DNA of 64,000 nucleotides from Burkholderiales bacterium (GTDB taxonomy: Bacteria; Pseudomonadota; Gammaproteobacteria; Burkholderiales; SG8-39). Shown here piece after piece: positions 33,893-44,307 of this stretch; position 1 is the stretch's first letter; every line of letters begins with the position of its first letter. The stretch lies in contig JACZJT010000062.1 in NCBI GenBank assembly GCA_014860445.1, positions 1 to 64,000 of the forward strand, read 5' to 3'. The notes under the pieces were generated by a model that was not told the origin of the DNA, did not search any database, and saw only the letters and a list, made by a program, of their open reading frames with translations. Both the position numbers and the translations under genes were made by a program.

Positions 33893-34684
33893 ATGGCAAG
33901 CCAATCCTCGACGCAGATTCGTCGCGCCCTGCACCTCGCGCAGACCGGCGCCGCGCTCGAACCCGGGTCGGCCGGAATTGTCCAGCTCAGAACCGAGTGT
34001 TCTGCCTGCAATTTGCGCGAACTATGCGCGCCCTGCTGCGGTCTGAACCAATCCGAACGGAATGTCGCCAAGCGGCTGGTCTTCAAGCGCATGCGGCTGC
34101 GGCGCGGCGAAAGCCTTTACCGCACCGGTGACCACTTCACTTCCATCTATGCGGTGCGCAAGGGCTTCTTCAAGTCCGTTCTCCTGCTGGAAAATGGCCA
34201 CCGCGCCCAGGTGATCGGGTTTTCGATGCAGGGCGAGGTACTGGGTCTGGATGGCATCGGCGCGGGGCAGCACAACTGCAATGCGATTGCCGTGGAGGAA
34301 AGCGAGATTTGCGCAATTCCTTTCGCCGGCTTGCAGCTGCTCGCACACGAAATACCCAGCCTGCAGCGCCATGTGCGCAGGATGATGAGCCGTGAAATCG
34401 TGCGCGAACAGGGCGTGATGCTGCTGCTGGGCAATATGAATGCCGAGGAACGCCTGGCGGTATTCCTGCTCAATCTGTCGCGGCGTTACGCGGCGCAGGG
34501 CTACTCGCCGTCCGAATTCGACGTGCGCATGACGCGCGACGAGATCGGCAGTTACATAGGCGCAAATCTGGAAACGGTCAGTCGGACATTCTCCAAATTC
34601 CAGAAAGACGGACTGCTCCGCGTGCGGCACAAATCCATCCGGATTCTTGACGGTGCCGGCCTGGAGGGGGTGGCCGGGCGCTGA
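33893..34684 (+). CDS. FNR-type oxygen-sensing regulator (Crp/Fnr family)
   Basis: The 263-residue protein has the FNR iron-sulfur ligand pattern C36-x2-C39-x5-C45 ('TECSACNLRELC') plus an internal Cys in 'GQHNCNAIAVEE'. Then come the cyclic-nucleotide-type beta-roll, the dimer helix and a helix-turn-helix with 'GANLETVSRTFSKFQKDGLL', whose E-x2-SR residues predict recognition of TTGAT-N4-ATCAA. It should activate genes under oxygen limitation through an O2-labile [4Fe-4S] cluster. The 204 bases upstream hold no gene. It follows the Nfn-like gene and fits the anaerobic theme; a candidate target box lies at 22339. Confidence 0.95.
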   Translation: MASQSSTQIRRALHLAQTGAALEPGSAGIVQLRTECSACNLRELCAPCCGLNQSERNVAKRLVFKRMRLRRGESLYRTGDHFTSIYAVRKGFFKSVLLLENGHRAQVIGFSMQGEVLGLDGIGAGQHNCNAIAVEESEICAIPFAGLQLLAHEIPSLQRHVRRMMSREIVREQGVMLLLGNMNAEERLAVFLLNLSRRYAAQGYSPSEFDVRMTRDEIGSYIGANLETVSRTFSKFQKDGLLRVRHKSIRILDGAGLEGVAGR

Positions 34685-34753
34685 TCGGGTTGCGGATGCG
34701 GAAACGTCCCGAAACCGCCCAGTGCCGATGGTGCCCAGCGGCATCGGGCGTGG

Positions 34754-36370
34754 CTAGGCCGTCCCCGCCCGCTTAGCCTGGGGGTTCCGCGGCGGCAGCT
34801 TGCTCATGGCGCGCTCGCTGATCGCGGTGATCGACAGGGACGGGTTGACGCCGGGGTTGGCCGAGATCATCGAGCCGTCGCAGACGTAGAGATTGCGATA
34901 GCCGAACACGCGGTTGTCGCTGTCGATGACGCCCTCGCCGGCGTTGCGTCCCATGCAGGCGCCGCCGAGGATGTGCGCCGTAGACGGTATGCCGAACAGG
35001 GATTCGCTGACGAAGGCCATGGGTTTGCCGCCGACGATGGCCGCGTAGCGCTCGGACAGGTCGCGCGCCTCGGGCATGAACGCCGTAGGCGCCGGGCCGA
35101 CGTCGAGCTTCGTTGACAGCCCGAAGCTGCCGCGCACCATGCGCAGGGTGCTGTCTATGGTCTGCATGAACAGCAGCACCTGTGTGCGCTTGGCCCAGTC
35201 GTCGACGAACAGCACCTTCAGGTTCATCACCGGGTGCAGCAGCCAGTCGCCGAGCAACTTGAGCAGGCGCACTGCGCCGCTGCGGTGATACACGCGCGGT
35301 CCCGAGCCCAGTCGCCAGAATCCCGAACCGGCAGAGTAGCGCACGGGTTCCAGATGCGAATGCTCGTCGGTATGCAGGATCGAACCGATGGCGATGCCGT
35401 CGGAGAACACCGACTTGCGATCCGGCGTGGTCACAAAAACCAGCGCCTCCGAGTTCGTGCGCACGCCGTAACCCAGGCGGTCCGACAGTCGCGGCAGCGA
35501 GCCTTGCTTCAGCTTGAGCATAAGTTCCAGTGTGCCGAGCACGCCGCCGGCGAACACGGCGCCGCGGCAGCGCAGCGTGCCTCCCGCACCCTTGCGTGTC
35601 GCGCTGGGTTGCCAGTCCACCGCATAACCGTCGGCGCCATCGCTTGCGCCCAGCGGGCGCACGTCGGTGACCAGCGACTCGGCCTGGATGACCGCGCCGA
35701 GTTGTTCCGCGAGGTGGAGGTAGTTCTTGTCCAGCGAATTCTTGGCGTTGTGGCGGCAGCCGGTCATGCAGCCGCCGCAGAAAGTGCAGCCTGCGCGCGC
35801 CGGCCCTTTACCTTTGAAATACGGATCGGGCACGGTCTTCCCGGGTTCGCCGAAGAACACCGACACCTTCGTAGCCTCGAAATGCTGTTCCATGCCGATC
35901 TGCCTGCCCAGTTCGCGCAGGGCAAGGTCGCCGGTTTCCATGCGTGGATTGGTCGCGGCGCCGAGCATGCGCAGGGCCGTTTGATAGTAGTCCCGCAGTT
36001 CCGTCTCCCAGTCGGCCAGGTGTGCCCAGGAGGGCGAGGTGAAAAAACTTTTCTTCGGTATCGGCAGGGTGTTGGCGTAGACCAGCGACCCGCCCCCCAC
36101 GCCCACGCCGGAGAGCACGCCGACGTGGCGAAAGAACGTCAACTTGAACAGGCCAAAGCAGCGCATGGAAGGCAGCCACAGCCAGCGTTTCACGTTCCAG
36201 TTCGATTTCGGAAAATCCGCAGCGCCCATGCGCATGCCTTTTTCCAGCACCAGCACCTTGTAGCCTTTCTCCGACAGGCGCAGGGCCGAGACCGCACCGC
36301 CGAAGCCGGAGCCGATGATGATGTAGTCGTAATCGAAGGAGGCGCCGCCGTCGCTGCCGGATTTCATCAT
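34754..36370 (-). CDS. GMC-type FAD oxidoreductase, cholesterol-oxidase-like
   Basis: The 538-residue protein begins with the FAD dinucleotide-binding motif 'YIIIGSGFGGAVSALRLSEK' and ends with a GMC/cholesterol-oxidase-like segment ('LYVCDGSMISANPGVNPSLS'). A four-cysteine patch 'GCTFCGGCMTGCRHNAKN' near residue 195 is common in this subgroup and could bind an iron-sulfur centre. It oxidises an alcohol or sterol-like substrate with FAD; the acceptor is unknown. There is no signal peptide. It is an isolated gene, convergent with the FNR regulator. Confidence 0.85.
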   Translation of the reverse strand: MMKSGSDGGASFDYDYIIIGSGFGGAVSALRLSEKGYKVLVLEKGMRMGAADFPKSNWNVKRWLWLPSMRCFGLFKLTFFRHVGVLSGVGVGGGSLVYANTLPIPKKSFFTSPSWAHLADWETELRDYYQTALRMLGAATNPRMETGDLALRELGRQIGMEQHFEATKVSVFFGEPGKTVPDPYFKGKGPARAGCTFCGGCMTGCRHNAKNSLDKNYLHLAEQLGAVIQAESLVTDVRPLGASDGADGYAVDWQPSATRKGAGGTLRCRGAVFAGGVLGTLELMLKLKQGSLPRLSDRLGYGVRTNSEALVFVTTPDRKSVFSDGIAIGSILHTDEHSHLEPVRYSAGSGFWRLGSGPRVYHRSGAVRLLKLLGDWLLHPVMNLKVLFVDDWAKRTQVLLFMQTIDSTLRMVRGSFGLSTKLDVGPAPTAFMPEARDLSERYAAIVGGKPMAFVSESLFGIPSTAHILGGACMGRNAGEGVIDSDNRVFGYRNLYVCDGSMISANPGVNPSLSITAISERAMSKLPPRNPQAKRAGTA

Positions 36371-36458
36371 GGACTCAGTCTTTAGGATTGGGCCGGGTCA
36401 TTACTGCAGAACCGACAGGGCCGCGCCCGCTATTTCAGCACACTGTTTGCGTATCAGT

Positions 36459-36851
36459 TTACCAAACCGTGGAGATGCTCTGCAGCTTGCGCAGCTTCGC
36501 GTCCGACGTGACCAGCGGGGCGCGGTGCAGCAGGGCGGTGGCGGCGATCAGCCGGTCGGCAGGATCACCGTGCGCAAACGCATCGGATTGCGACAGCACC
36601 GCGATTTCGGAGGTGATAGGCAATACTTGCAGGCGCCGCGCGGCAATCAGGTCGTCGAGAAACTGTCCCGCGTCCATGCCCGGATCGAGCCGGTCGCGCG
36701 CGATCAGCATGGCGATCTCCCACAGACTGATGTCGCAGCAGGCGAGTTCGCGCTTTGCGGCGGCACCCTCTATCGCCTTGCGCGCTCGCGCCGAAAGCCG
36801 CGCCGGCGCGAGCGCGTCGTAGATGAGCGCATGGGTGTCAAGGACCAGCAC
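36459..36851 (-). CDS. vapC: PIN-domain toxin, VapC family
   Basis: The 130-residue PIN-domain protein opens 'LVLDTHALIYDAL' (first catalytic Asp) and has the later acidic residues in 'DISLWEIAML', 'GDPADRLIAATALL' and 'LVTSDAKLRKL'. VapC toxins are Mg-dependent ribonucleases that cut tRNA or rRNA. I favour the GTG start ending at 36851, which places the PIN core at the N-terminus and overlaps vapB by 14 bases; an ATG ending at 36890 is an alternative. Partner of the antitoxin gene just upstream. Confidence 0.88.
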   Translation of the reverse strand: MLVLDTHALIYDALAPARLSARARKAIEGAAAKRELACCDISLWEIAMLIARDRLDPGMDAGQFLDDLIAARRLQVLPITSEIAVLSQSDAFAHGDPADRLIAATALLHRAPLVTSDAKLRKLQSISTVW

Positions 36852-37077
36852 GTTCTGCGTCCCAGTCTGCGCCAGTCGTACTGAGGACATCGCCGACGCG
36901 GCAGCGCTTGCGCGCAGCGAGCAGGCGCGCAAGCGCATCCTCGTGGGTTTCGCTTCCCGCGACAATGCGCGCAATCACCTTCCCGCGCGAAGTCACCTCG
37001 ATCTCCCTGCCCTTTTGCACTTCGACCAGGTAGGCGGGGAGATTCTGGCGCAGTTCCGTGACATTGACCTTGGACAT
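36838..37077 (-). CDS. vapB: Antitoxin, Phd/YefM type (VapB role)
   Basis: The 79-residue protein has the Phd/YefM N-terminal DNA-binding fold ('KVNVTELRQNLPAYLVEVQK', 'VTSRGKVIARIV') and a disordered, charged C-terminus that would wrap the toxin. It overlaps the start of the VapC gene, as usual for such pairs. Two TGTACA palindromes upstream (37115-37133) are likely operator half-sites for autoregulation. Confidence 0.88.
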   Translation of the reverse strand: MSKVNVTELRQNLPAYLVEVQKGREIEVTSRGKVIARIVAGSETHEDALARLLAARKRCRVGDVLSTTGADWDAERAGP

Positions 37078-37114
37078 TGCATGTTCTCCGCTTGCATTCC
37101 GTACGTTTTCCTTA

Positions 37115-37133
37115 TGTACAGATGAAGTGTACA
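37115..37133. promoter_or_regulatory. Candidate VapBC operator (two TGTACA sites)
   Basis: TGTACA occurs at 37115-37120 and 37128-37133, 13 bases apart centre to centre, 38-56 bases upstream of the antitoxin start. Paired palindromes in this position are typical of conditional cooperativity operators of antitoxins. Confidence 0.4.
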
Positions 37134-37191
37134 GAATTGTGCGGCCGACGTAAATGCCGACAGGAACAAGACGAATCTTGTCAGCCGGGAT

Positions 37192-38325
37192 TCACCACCC
37201 GGCGAAACGCGGCCAGGTGGCGCCGACCGTGTCGCTGCCCTCGCGCACGACCTGATACGCCTGATGCTGCGCGCCCGTGGCGCAGGCGTGGTTGGGCAGG
37301 ATGCGCAGCAACGTGCCGAGCGGCAGGTCCGGCAATGCGGCGCGCGCGCCCTGACGCAAGGCGATGACGCCGTGTTCCTGGTTGGCGTCGGTCATGATCA
37401 GGTCCGGATAGGGCTCGCCTTGCGCATTGCAGACCAAGCCGTAGCCCTGATCGATTTTCTGCTTCGCGCTGCCGCGATCGCGCGACATCGCCATCCAGCC
37501 GGCATCGACGATAATCCAGCCCTTCTCGCGCTGATGGCCGATCACGCTCGCGAGCACCGAGAGGGCGATGTCGTCGAGCGTGCATACCTGCAAGCCGGCC
37601 ATCACCAGGTCGAAGAACACGAACACGCCGGCACGTACTTCGGTCACGCCAGTGAGGTTCCCGGCGCAGGTGGCGGTTGGTGTAGAGCCTACGCTTACCA
37701 CCGGGCAGGGCAGTTCCGCAGTGCGCAGGGCCTTCGCGGCGTTCAGGACTGCGTCGCGTTCCTGCAGGGCCATCGCTTTGATCGCCGCCACGGTAGTGCA
37801 GTTGTAGGAGCCGCCCGCGTGGGTCATCACACCACGCAGTTCGCAGCCGCCGTCGGCGAGCACGCGCCCCGCCTCGATCAGGGCAGGGTCGCCCGGCAGC
37901 ATGCCTGAACGATGTCCATCGCAATCGATTTCGATCAGCACCGGGATGCGGTCGGCGCGCGAGCGCGCGTGCGCGGCAACGGCGTGCGCCGCCTCGACGC
38001 TGTCGAGGATGAGCGCGAGCCCCGCGCCGCGCCGGCGCAGGTCGGTGACGTGCTCGAGTTTGTTCGGCGTCATGCCTACGGCATAGAGGATGTTCTGCAC
38101 GCCGTTGGCGAGGAAGTATTCCGCCTCTTTCAGTGTCGAAACGGTGATCGGGTCCTGCGGCGAGCGCAGCACGCGGCGCACCACGTCGATCGACTTGGCT
38201 GTCTTGACGTGCAGGCGCAGATTCACGCCCAGACTATCCAGGTGCGCGCGCATGCGTGCAACGTTGCGCTCGAGCCTGGATTCGTCGAGCAGCAGACAGG
38301 GCGTCTCGAGTTGGTCGAGTTTCAT
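37192..38325 (-). CDS. DSD1-family PLP enzyme (D-serine dehydratase/D-threonine aldolase-like)
   Basis: The 377-residue protein has an alanine-racemase-type N-terminal barrel with the PLP Lys in 'LRLHVKTAKSIDVVRR', 'EIDCDGHRSGML', and a C-terminal domain with the metal-binding His/Cys motif 'ILPNHACATG'. Family members dehydrate or cleave D-3-hydroxyamino acids such as D-serine, D-threonine or 3-hydroxyaspartate. I start at the ATG ending at 38325; another in-frame ATG lies 9 bases upstream. It follows the nitronate monooxygenase by 58 bases on the same strand, so the two may be co-transcribed. Confidence 0.9.
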   Translation of the reverse strand: MKLDQLETPCLLLDESRLERNVARMRAHLDSLGVNLRLHVKTAKSIDVVRRVLRSPQDPITVSTLKEAEYFLANGVQNILYAVGMTPNKLEHVTDLRRRGAGLALILDSVEAAHAVAAHARSRADRIPVLIEIDCDGHRSGMLPGDPALIEAGRVLADGGCELRGVMTHAGGSYNCTTVAAIKAMALQERDAVLNAAKALRTAELPCPVVSVGSTPTATCAGNLTGVTEVRAGVFVFFDLVMAGLQVCTLDDIALSVLASVIGHQREKGWIIVDAGWMAMSRDRGSAKQKIDQGYGLVCNAQGEPYPDLIMTDANQEHGVIALRQGARAALPDLPLGTLLRILPNHACATGAQHQAYQVVREGSDTVGATWPRFAGW

Positions 38326-38383
38326 CACTTGCATCGGACCGGCAGATCGCGCCGACTGCGCTCCGGCTTGCATTCGCGCAATT

Positions 38384-39403
<1,020 letters not shown>

Positions 39404-39532
39404 TCAAGCGGCCATTGCATGCGCCATTGCGTGCGCGAATGCTGGCCTGGGCGCAATGAAACAGGTAGGGTAGAGGGAAGCAGGGGGAAAAAAGATGAAA
39501 CGTTATGCGCGTCGTGAGGAGATCATAGGAGC

Positions 39533-40375
39533 ATGCTGAAAAAAACCATAGCCATATTGCATCCGGGCGAGATGGGCGCCGCCATCGGCGCCGGCCTGGT
39601 ATCGAAGGGGCATCGCGTGCTGTGGGTGTCGGAAGGCCGCGGTGCCGCCACGCGCAGGCGCGCCGAGAGTAGCGGCCTCGAAGACATCAAGACGCTGGCG
39701 CGTGCCGCGCAGGAGTCGGACATCGTTTTTTCCGTGTGTCCGCCGCATGCCGCGATGGAACTCGCGCAGGCCGTGGCGGCTTGCGGATTCGGTGGCGTCT
39801 ACGTCGATGCGAACGCGGTTTCGACCGAAACCACGCGTGCGCTGGGCCGGGTGGTCGAAGCGGCGGGCGCGAGCTACGTCGATGCCGGCATCATCGGCCC
39901 GCCACCCGTCGCCGGCGCCAGCGTTCGGCTCTACGTCTGCGGCAGCCGCGCAATCGAGGTCGCGGCGCTGTTCGAAGGATGCATCATGCAGGCGCATGCG
40001 CTCGAGGGCCCGGTGGGCGCGGCTTCCGCGCTCAAGGTCTGCTACGCCGCCTGGAACAAAGGTGCCACCGCCTTGCTCGCGGGCATACGCGCGCTGGCCG
40101 AGCACGAGGGCGTTGATGCGGCGCTGCTCGACGAATGGAAAATCTCACTGCCCGATATACCGAAACGATCGGAACTGGTCAGGAAGAATGCACGCAAGGC
40201 CTGGCGCTGGATCGCGGAGATGGAGGAAATCGCGGCGAATTTCGAGGCGGCGGGCTTGCCCGCGGGTTTCCATCTCGCCGCGGCGGACATCTATCGCAAG
40301 CTGGCGGGTTTCAAGGATGCCGCCGAGCCGCCGCCGTTGGCAGAGATCAAGGCGGCTCTGCTGCGCAGACCTTAA
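39533..40375 (+). CDS. NAD(P)-dependent dehydrogenase, DUF1932 type
   Basis: The 280-residue protein has a 6-phosphogluconate/3-hydroxyisobutyrate-dehydrogenase-like Rossmann start ('IAILHPGEMGAAIGAGLVSK') and a C-terminal helical domain ('EGPVGAASALKVCYAAWNKG') matching the DUF1932 group. The substrate is unknown, probably a beta-hydroxy acid. It is convergent with the LysE gene (10-base gap) and divergent from nitronate monooxygenase. Confidence 0.85.
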   Translation: MLKKTIAILHPGEMGAAIGAGLVSKGHRVLWVSEGRGAATRRRAESSGLEDIKTLARAAQESDIVFSVCPPHAAMELAQAVAACGFGGVYVDANAVSTETTRALGRVVEAAGASYVDAGIIGPPPVAGASVRLYVCGSRAIEVAALFEGCIMQAHALEGPVGAASALKVCYAAWNKGATALLAGIRALAEHEGVDAALLDEWKISLPDIPKRSELVRKNARKAWRWIAEMEEIAANFEAAGLPAGFHLAAADIYRKLAGFKDAAEPPPLAEIKAALLRRP

Positions 40376-40384
40376 ACGCCGGTA

Positions 40385-40999
40385 TCAACGCGTCAGCGCG
40401 AGGCGGATGCCGAAGCCGATCAGAAACAGTCCGGCGAGCTTTTCCAGGGAACGCGAAATCAGCGGATTGGCGCGCAGTCGCGCGGCCAGAAAGTGGGTCA
40501 GCAGCACGGCGCACAGTCCGTAAAAGAACGTCAGCACCGCGATGGTCGCCGCCATGAATGCGAAGGTGACGATGCCCTGATGCCGGGTCGGGTCGACGAA
40601 CAGCGGCAGGAACGCCATGTAGAACACGATCGCCTTCGGATTGAGCAGGGTGATCATGAACGCCTGGCGCAGGTAGTGGCGCGGCTTGATGTGCAGCACC
40701 GGCGCGCTTCCCGCTTTGGCGAGCAGCAGCTTGCCTCCGAGCCAGGCGAGGTAGGCCGCTCCCAGCCATTGGACTGCGTAAAACGCGGCGGGGTAGGTGC
40801 CCAGCACGGCGGCGACACCGGCGAGCGCCATCCACAGGAGCGCCTGGTCTCCGAAGATCACGCCGAAAGTGGCTGCTATGCCGCCCTTGATTCCGCCCTT
40901 GCCGGTCGAGGTGATCAAGGCCAGATTGCCCGGGCCGGGAAGCAGCAGGAACACAAGGATGGCGACGACCAGCGCGCCGTAGTCGGTGACACCGAGCAT
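40385..40999 (-). CDS. LysE/RhtB-family exporter
   Basis: The 204-residue protein has six hydrophobic segments and the LysE-family opening ('ILVFLLLPGPGNLALITSTG', then 'GGIAATFGVIFGD') plus 'FMITLLNPKAIVFYMAFLP'. Such proteins export amino acids or similar small molecules across the inner membrane. No regulator is adjacent, and the substrate cannot be read. Confidence 0.9.
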   Translation of the reverse strand: MLGVTDYGALVVAILVFLLLPGPGNLALITSTGKGGIKGGIAATFGVIFGDQALLWMALAGVAAVLGTYPAAFYAVQWLGAAYLAWLGGKLLLAKAGSAPVLHIKPRHYLRQAFMITLLNPKAIVFYMAFLPLFVDPTRHQGIVTFAFMAATIAVLTFFYGLCAVLLTHFLAARLRANPLISRSLEKLAGLFLIGFGIRLALTR

Positions 41000-41036
41000 G
41001 GGGATTCTCTACTTAGAGGCCATATTCAAAATAACC

Positions 41037-41118
41037 TGTCATTCCGAAGCCGTAGGCTGAGGAATCTGCTTTTTTCGTTAGATTCAAAAGCAGATTCCTC
41101 GCTCCGCTCGGAATGACA
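41037..41118. repeat. Long palindromic (REP/MITE-like) element
   Basis: The 82-base element has an 11-bp outer arm (tgtcattccga / tcggaatgaca) and a 15-bp inner arm (gaggaatctgctttt / aaaagcagattcctc) around the short core ttcgttagattc. It has no coding capacity. A fragment like the outer arm occurs near 18182. Its form is that of a dispersed bacterial palindromic repeat. Confidence 0.7.
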
Positions 41119-41195
41119 ATGTTCGCAATTTCAATTCTGCAATTCGCTCTTAGAGGCGAGGGACGAAGTTTAACGGCTTTTACATCGCAGTCGCG

Positions 41196-42011
41196 CTAGG
41201 CGAATCCGTATTTTTCCAGCGATTCGCGCCATGGCCCCTTGGCCAGCTTTTCGAAACCCCTGGAATTCGGATGCAGTTCATTGTCCCAGTCGTTGTCGAT
41301 GTCCAGGCAGCCGCGGCTGTCGACCAGATGCACCAGGCGCGCGTCATCGTCGTAGGGCGCAAAGGTGTCGTGGATGCGGTCGATCAGGAGTTTGACCAGG
41401 TCGCGGCGAAATTCGGGGTCGTCGCGCACCTGGGCCCGGTCCATCGCGGGTTTGAGCCAGGGACCGAATGGCAGCGGGATGCCCGCGATCTGTGCGGCCC
41501 GGCCGTCGGGCGGGGCGTAGTCGTAGCAGTGGAGGAACACATGCGGCTGCCGCAGTGCGGCCGCGGCGCTCCACGCCCAGCGGATGTCGTGGATCATTCT
41601 TCCCATCCAGCCGCTCAGCTTGCGCATGAGGCCGTCGAAACTCGCTTCGTCGAAGCATTTCCTCGGAGAGCCGATGCCGGTGCACCGGGTCTTCAGCGCG
41701 AGAGAGTAATCGACTGCATCGTTGCCTGCGCCGCTGATGAGGACCGCCGAGTAGTACTGCGCATTGAGCGGTTTTAGTTCTTCCTGGAATCCGTCGGCGT
41801 AGCGGCCTTCGACATAGTCTTGCAGCGTGGCGCCGACGTAGCCCAGCGACAGGATGTTGGCGTAGTCCGGCTTGAGCACGTGCTCGGACAATTGCTGCAG
41901 CAGGTTGTACCCCGTGGGCAGGGGATACCAGAACCAGGAATCGCCGATGGCGAGCATCGCAGGAAACGCGCCAGGCACGATCGGTGTTCCGCTTCCGTAG
42001 TAGACCGGCAT
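41196..42011 (-). CDS. SGNH/GDSL-hydrolase-like protein
   Basis: The 271-residue protein shows the SGNH blocks: '[13 protein letters not shown]' (catalytic Ser in GDS), a Gly near 'LSLGYVG', '[11 protein letters not shown]' (Asn) and '[15 protein letters not shown]' (Asp-x-x-His). This predicts an esterase, lipase or acyl hydrolase. There is no signal peptide despite the family often being secreted. It is divergent from queE with about 65 bases between. The family assignment rests on these four motifs. Confidence 0.72.
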   Translation of the reverse strand: MPVYYGSGTPIVPGAFPAMLAIGDSWFWYPLPTGYNLLQQLSEHVLKPDYANILSLGYVGATLQDYVEGRYADGFQEELKPLNAQYYSAVLISGAGNDAVDYSLALKTRCTGIGSPRKCFDEASFDGLMRKLSGWMGRMIHDIRWAWSAAAALRQPHVFLHCYDYAPPDGRAAQIAGIPLPFGPWLKPAMDRAQVRDDPEFRRDLVKLLIDRIHDTFAPYDDDARLVHLVDSRGCLDIDNDWDNELHPNSRGFEKLAKGPWRESLEKYGFA

Positions 42012-42076
42012 GATGTTCTCCTTCGTAGCAGCCAGGACAAACGTGTATGCTCCGCGTTTTTACAAGTTTTGCCGCG

Positions 42077-42712
42077 ATGACCTACTCGGTCAAGGAAATC
42101 TTTTACACGCTGCAGGGAGAAGGCGCCAACAGCGGCCGGCCGGCGGTGTTCCTGCGCTTTGCAGCCTGCAATCTGTGGTCGGGGCGCGAAGCGGATCGCG
42201 CCGAGGCCGTGTGCCGCTTCTGCGATACCGAATTCGTCGGCACCGACGGCGAGGGCGGCGGGAAGTTCGCGTCGGCAGACGCGCTCACCGCCGCGGTCGT
42301 CGCGGCCTGGCCTGCGCGGGCCGCGGCGCAAGGCTTTGTCGTCTGTACCGGCGGCGAGCCGCTGCTGCAGCTAGACGCGACGCTGGTCGCCGCGCTGCGC
42401 GCACGGGGATTCACGGTTGCCGTGGAAACCAACGGCACGCTGGCACCGCCCGCGGGAGAACTGTGGCTCACGGTGAGCCCGAAAGCCGGTGCGCCGCTCG
42501 CGCTCATGCGCGGCGACGAACTGAAGCTGGTGTACCCGCAGACCGGCGCCGAGCCGGAACGCTATGCTGCGCTGGATTTCCGGCATTTTTTTCTGCAGCC
42601 CATGGATGGGCCGGAAAAGGCGCGCAATACGCAGCTCGCGATAGAGTATTGCCTCGCACATCCGCAGTGGCGCCTGTCGCTGCAAACCCACAAACTCATG
42701 GGGATTCGTTGA
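42077..42712 (+). CDS. queE: 7-carboxy-7-deazaguanine synthase QueE
   Basis: The 211-residue radical-SAM enzyme converts 6-carboxytetrahydropterin to 7-carboxy-7-deazaguanine in queuosine/preQ0 synthesis. It opens '[19 protein letters not shown]'. Instead of the usual CxxxCxxC it has C-x14-C-x2-C ('CNLW' then 'CRFCDTEF'), a known variant of proteobacterial QueE. '[11 protein letters not shown]' and '[11 protein letters not shown]' follow. It starts at the ATG at 42077; ten more residues upstream are open. The stop overlaps the queD start (TGATG). Confidence 0.95.
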   Translation: MTYSVKEIFYTLQGEGANSGRPAVFLRFAACNLWSGREADRAEAVCRFCDTEFVGTDGEGGGKFASADALTAAVVAAWPARAAAQGFVVCTGGEPLLQLDATLVAALRARGFTVAVETNGTLAPPAGELWLTVSPKAGAPLALMRGDELKLVYPQTGAEPERYAALDFRHFFLQPMDGPEKARNTQLAIEYCLAHPQWRLSLQTHKLMGIR

Positions 42713-43080
42713 TGGAAATCTGGAAAGCGTTCACCCTGGAGTCGGCACACCGGCTGCCCAATGTGCCCGAAGGGCACAAGTGCGCGCGCGTACACGGCCA
42801 TTCGTTTCGCGTCGAAATCCATGTGAGCGGCGAGGTCGATGCACATATCGGCTGGGTGCAGGACTTCGCCGATATTTCGGCCGTGTTTCAGCCGCTGCAC
42901 GAACAGCTGGACCACCGCTACCTCAACGACGTGCCCGGACTGGAGAACCCGACCAGCGAGCATCTGGCGCGCTGGATCTGGGACCGGTTGAAGCCGGTGC
43001 TGCCGCTGCTCGCGCAGGTGGTGGTGCACGAAACCTGTACCTGCGGCGCGATCTATCGCGGCGAGAACGGGAAAGCATGA
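42712..43080 (+). CDS. queD: 6-carboxy-5,6,7,8-tetrahydropterin synthase QueD
   Basis: The 122-residue protein has the QueD zinc and catalytic residues: 'FESAHRLPN'-type opening ('[20 protein letters not shown]' with catalytic Cys and HGH zinc ligands), '[20 protein letters not shown]' and '[13 protein letters not shown]'. It makes 6-carboxytetrahydropterin from dihydroneopterin triphosphate, the substrate of QueE encoded just before with a one-base overlap. QueC is not in the window. Confidence 0.95.
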   Translation: MEIWKAFTLESAHRLPNVPEGHKCARVHGHSFRVEIHVSGEVDAHIGWVQDFADISAVFQPLHEQLDHRYLNDVPGLENPTSEHLARWIWDRLKPVLPLLAQVVVHETCTCGAIYRGENGKA

Positions 43081-43114
43081 GTGCAAACCTTGCAATCGAC
43101 GTGAAGGAAATCAA

Positions 43115-44236
43115 ATGACCGATACGCCCGCGAGCGCAAGTGCGGTGGATTTCATTGTCCGGCGCGACAATTTGCACGAATGCAAGTCGCTGCGCGCGCA
43201 AGATCCGGGCGCGGTCGACCTGCAGTCCGGGCAGGTCCTGATGCGCATAGACAATTTTGCTTTCACTGCGAACAATATCACCTACGCCGCTTTCGGCGCG
43301 GCCATGTCCTACTGGGATTTCTTTGCCGCGCCGGAGGGCTGGGGCCGCATCCCCGTGTGGGGTTTCGGCGATGTGATCCGTTCGAATCACGAAGCCGTCA
43401 AGCCGGGTGAGCGTTACTACGGCTACTACCCGATGTCCACCCATGTCGTGCTGCAAGCGGCGCGCGCCGGCGCGGCCGGTTTTTCCGACGGCGCCGAACA
43501 ACGCAAGGCGCTGCACCCGGTCTACAACCAGTACCTGCGCACCGCGACCGACCCGGGTTACGACGCGGGCCGCGAGGACCAGCAGATGCTGCTGAAGCCG
43601 CTGTTCGTGACTTCGTTCCTGATCGATGATTTTCTTGCCGACAACGCGTTCTTCGGCGCGCGCGCCGTGCTGCTCTCCAGCGCGTCGAGCAAGACCGCCT
43701 ACGGCACGGCGTTCCAGCTGGCGCGCCGTGGGGCAACAGGCGGGCGCTGCGAAATCATCGGACTGACTTCCCCCGGCAATGTCGCCTTCGTCCAGAGGCT
43801 GGGCTGCTACGACCGCGTGCTCAGTTACGATCAGATCGAGTCGATTCCGGCTGATCTTCCGCTGGCGTATGTCGACATGGCGGGCAATGCGGAATTGCGC
43901 AGCACGCTGCATCATCGTTTCGGCGACAGCCTGAAATACAGCTGCGCCGTGGGCGGTACGCATTGGGATGCACTGGGTGGCGCGGGCAAGCTGCCAGGCC
44001 CGCGCCCGACACTGTTCTTCGCCCCGGCGCAAATCAAGAAGCGCGCGCAGGACTGGGGCGCGGCCGAGTTCCAGCGGCGCCTGGGCGCAGCCTGGCTGCA
44101 ATTTCTGGGGGCGTCCGCGGCGTGGATGCGGGTGATCCACGCGCGCGGACCGGCGGCAGTCGAGCGCGTCTATCTCGAAGTGCTCGAAGGCCGCGCGCGG
44201 CCGGATGAAGGCCATGTGCTCACGCTGTTCGAGTAA
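43115..44236 (+). CDS. DUF2855 family protein
   Basis: The 373-residue protein resembles the DUF2855 family, a medium-chain-reductase-like group: an N-terminal barrel half ('LMRIDNFAFTANNITYAAFG', 'WGFGDVIRSNHEAVKPGERY') and a C-terminal half with a Rossmann-like beta strand ('AVLLSSASSKTAYGTAFQLA'). The biochemical function of the family is not established. It lies 34 bases after queD but has no queuosine connection I know; the two SDR genes that follow could belong to the same transcript. Confidence 0.82.
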   Translation: MTDTPASASAVDFIVRRDNLHECKSLRAQDPGAVDLQSGQVLMRIDNFAFTANNITYAAFGAAMSYWDFFAAPEGWGRIPVWGFGDVIRSNHEAVKPGERYYGYYPMSTHVVLQAARAGAAGFSDGAEQRKALHPVYNQYLRTATDPGYDAGREDQQMLLKPLFVTSFLIDDFLADNAFFGARAVLLSSASSKTAYGTAFQLARRGATGGRCEIIGLTSPGNVAFVQRLGCYDRVLSYDQIESIPADLPLAYVDMAGNAELRSTLHHRFGDSLKYSCAVGGTHWDALGGAGKLPGPRPTLFFAPAQIKKRAQDWGAAEFQRRLGAAWLQFLGASAAWMRVIHARGPAAVERVYLEVLEGRARPDEGHVLTLFE

Positions 44237-44307
44237 GCGGGCCCATAGGTATTTGCGCAGAGCGCGCGCTTGTGTTCGTTAAACGATTGAATCAGGCAGG
44301 GGGGCAA

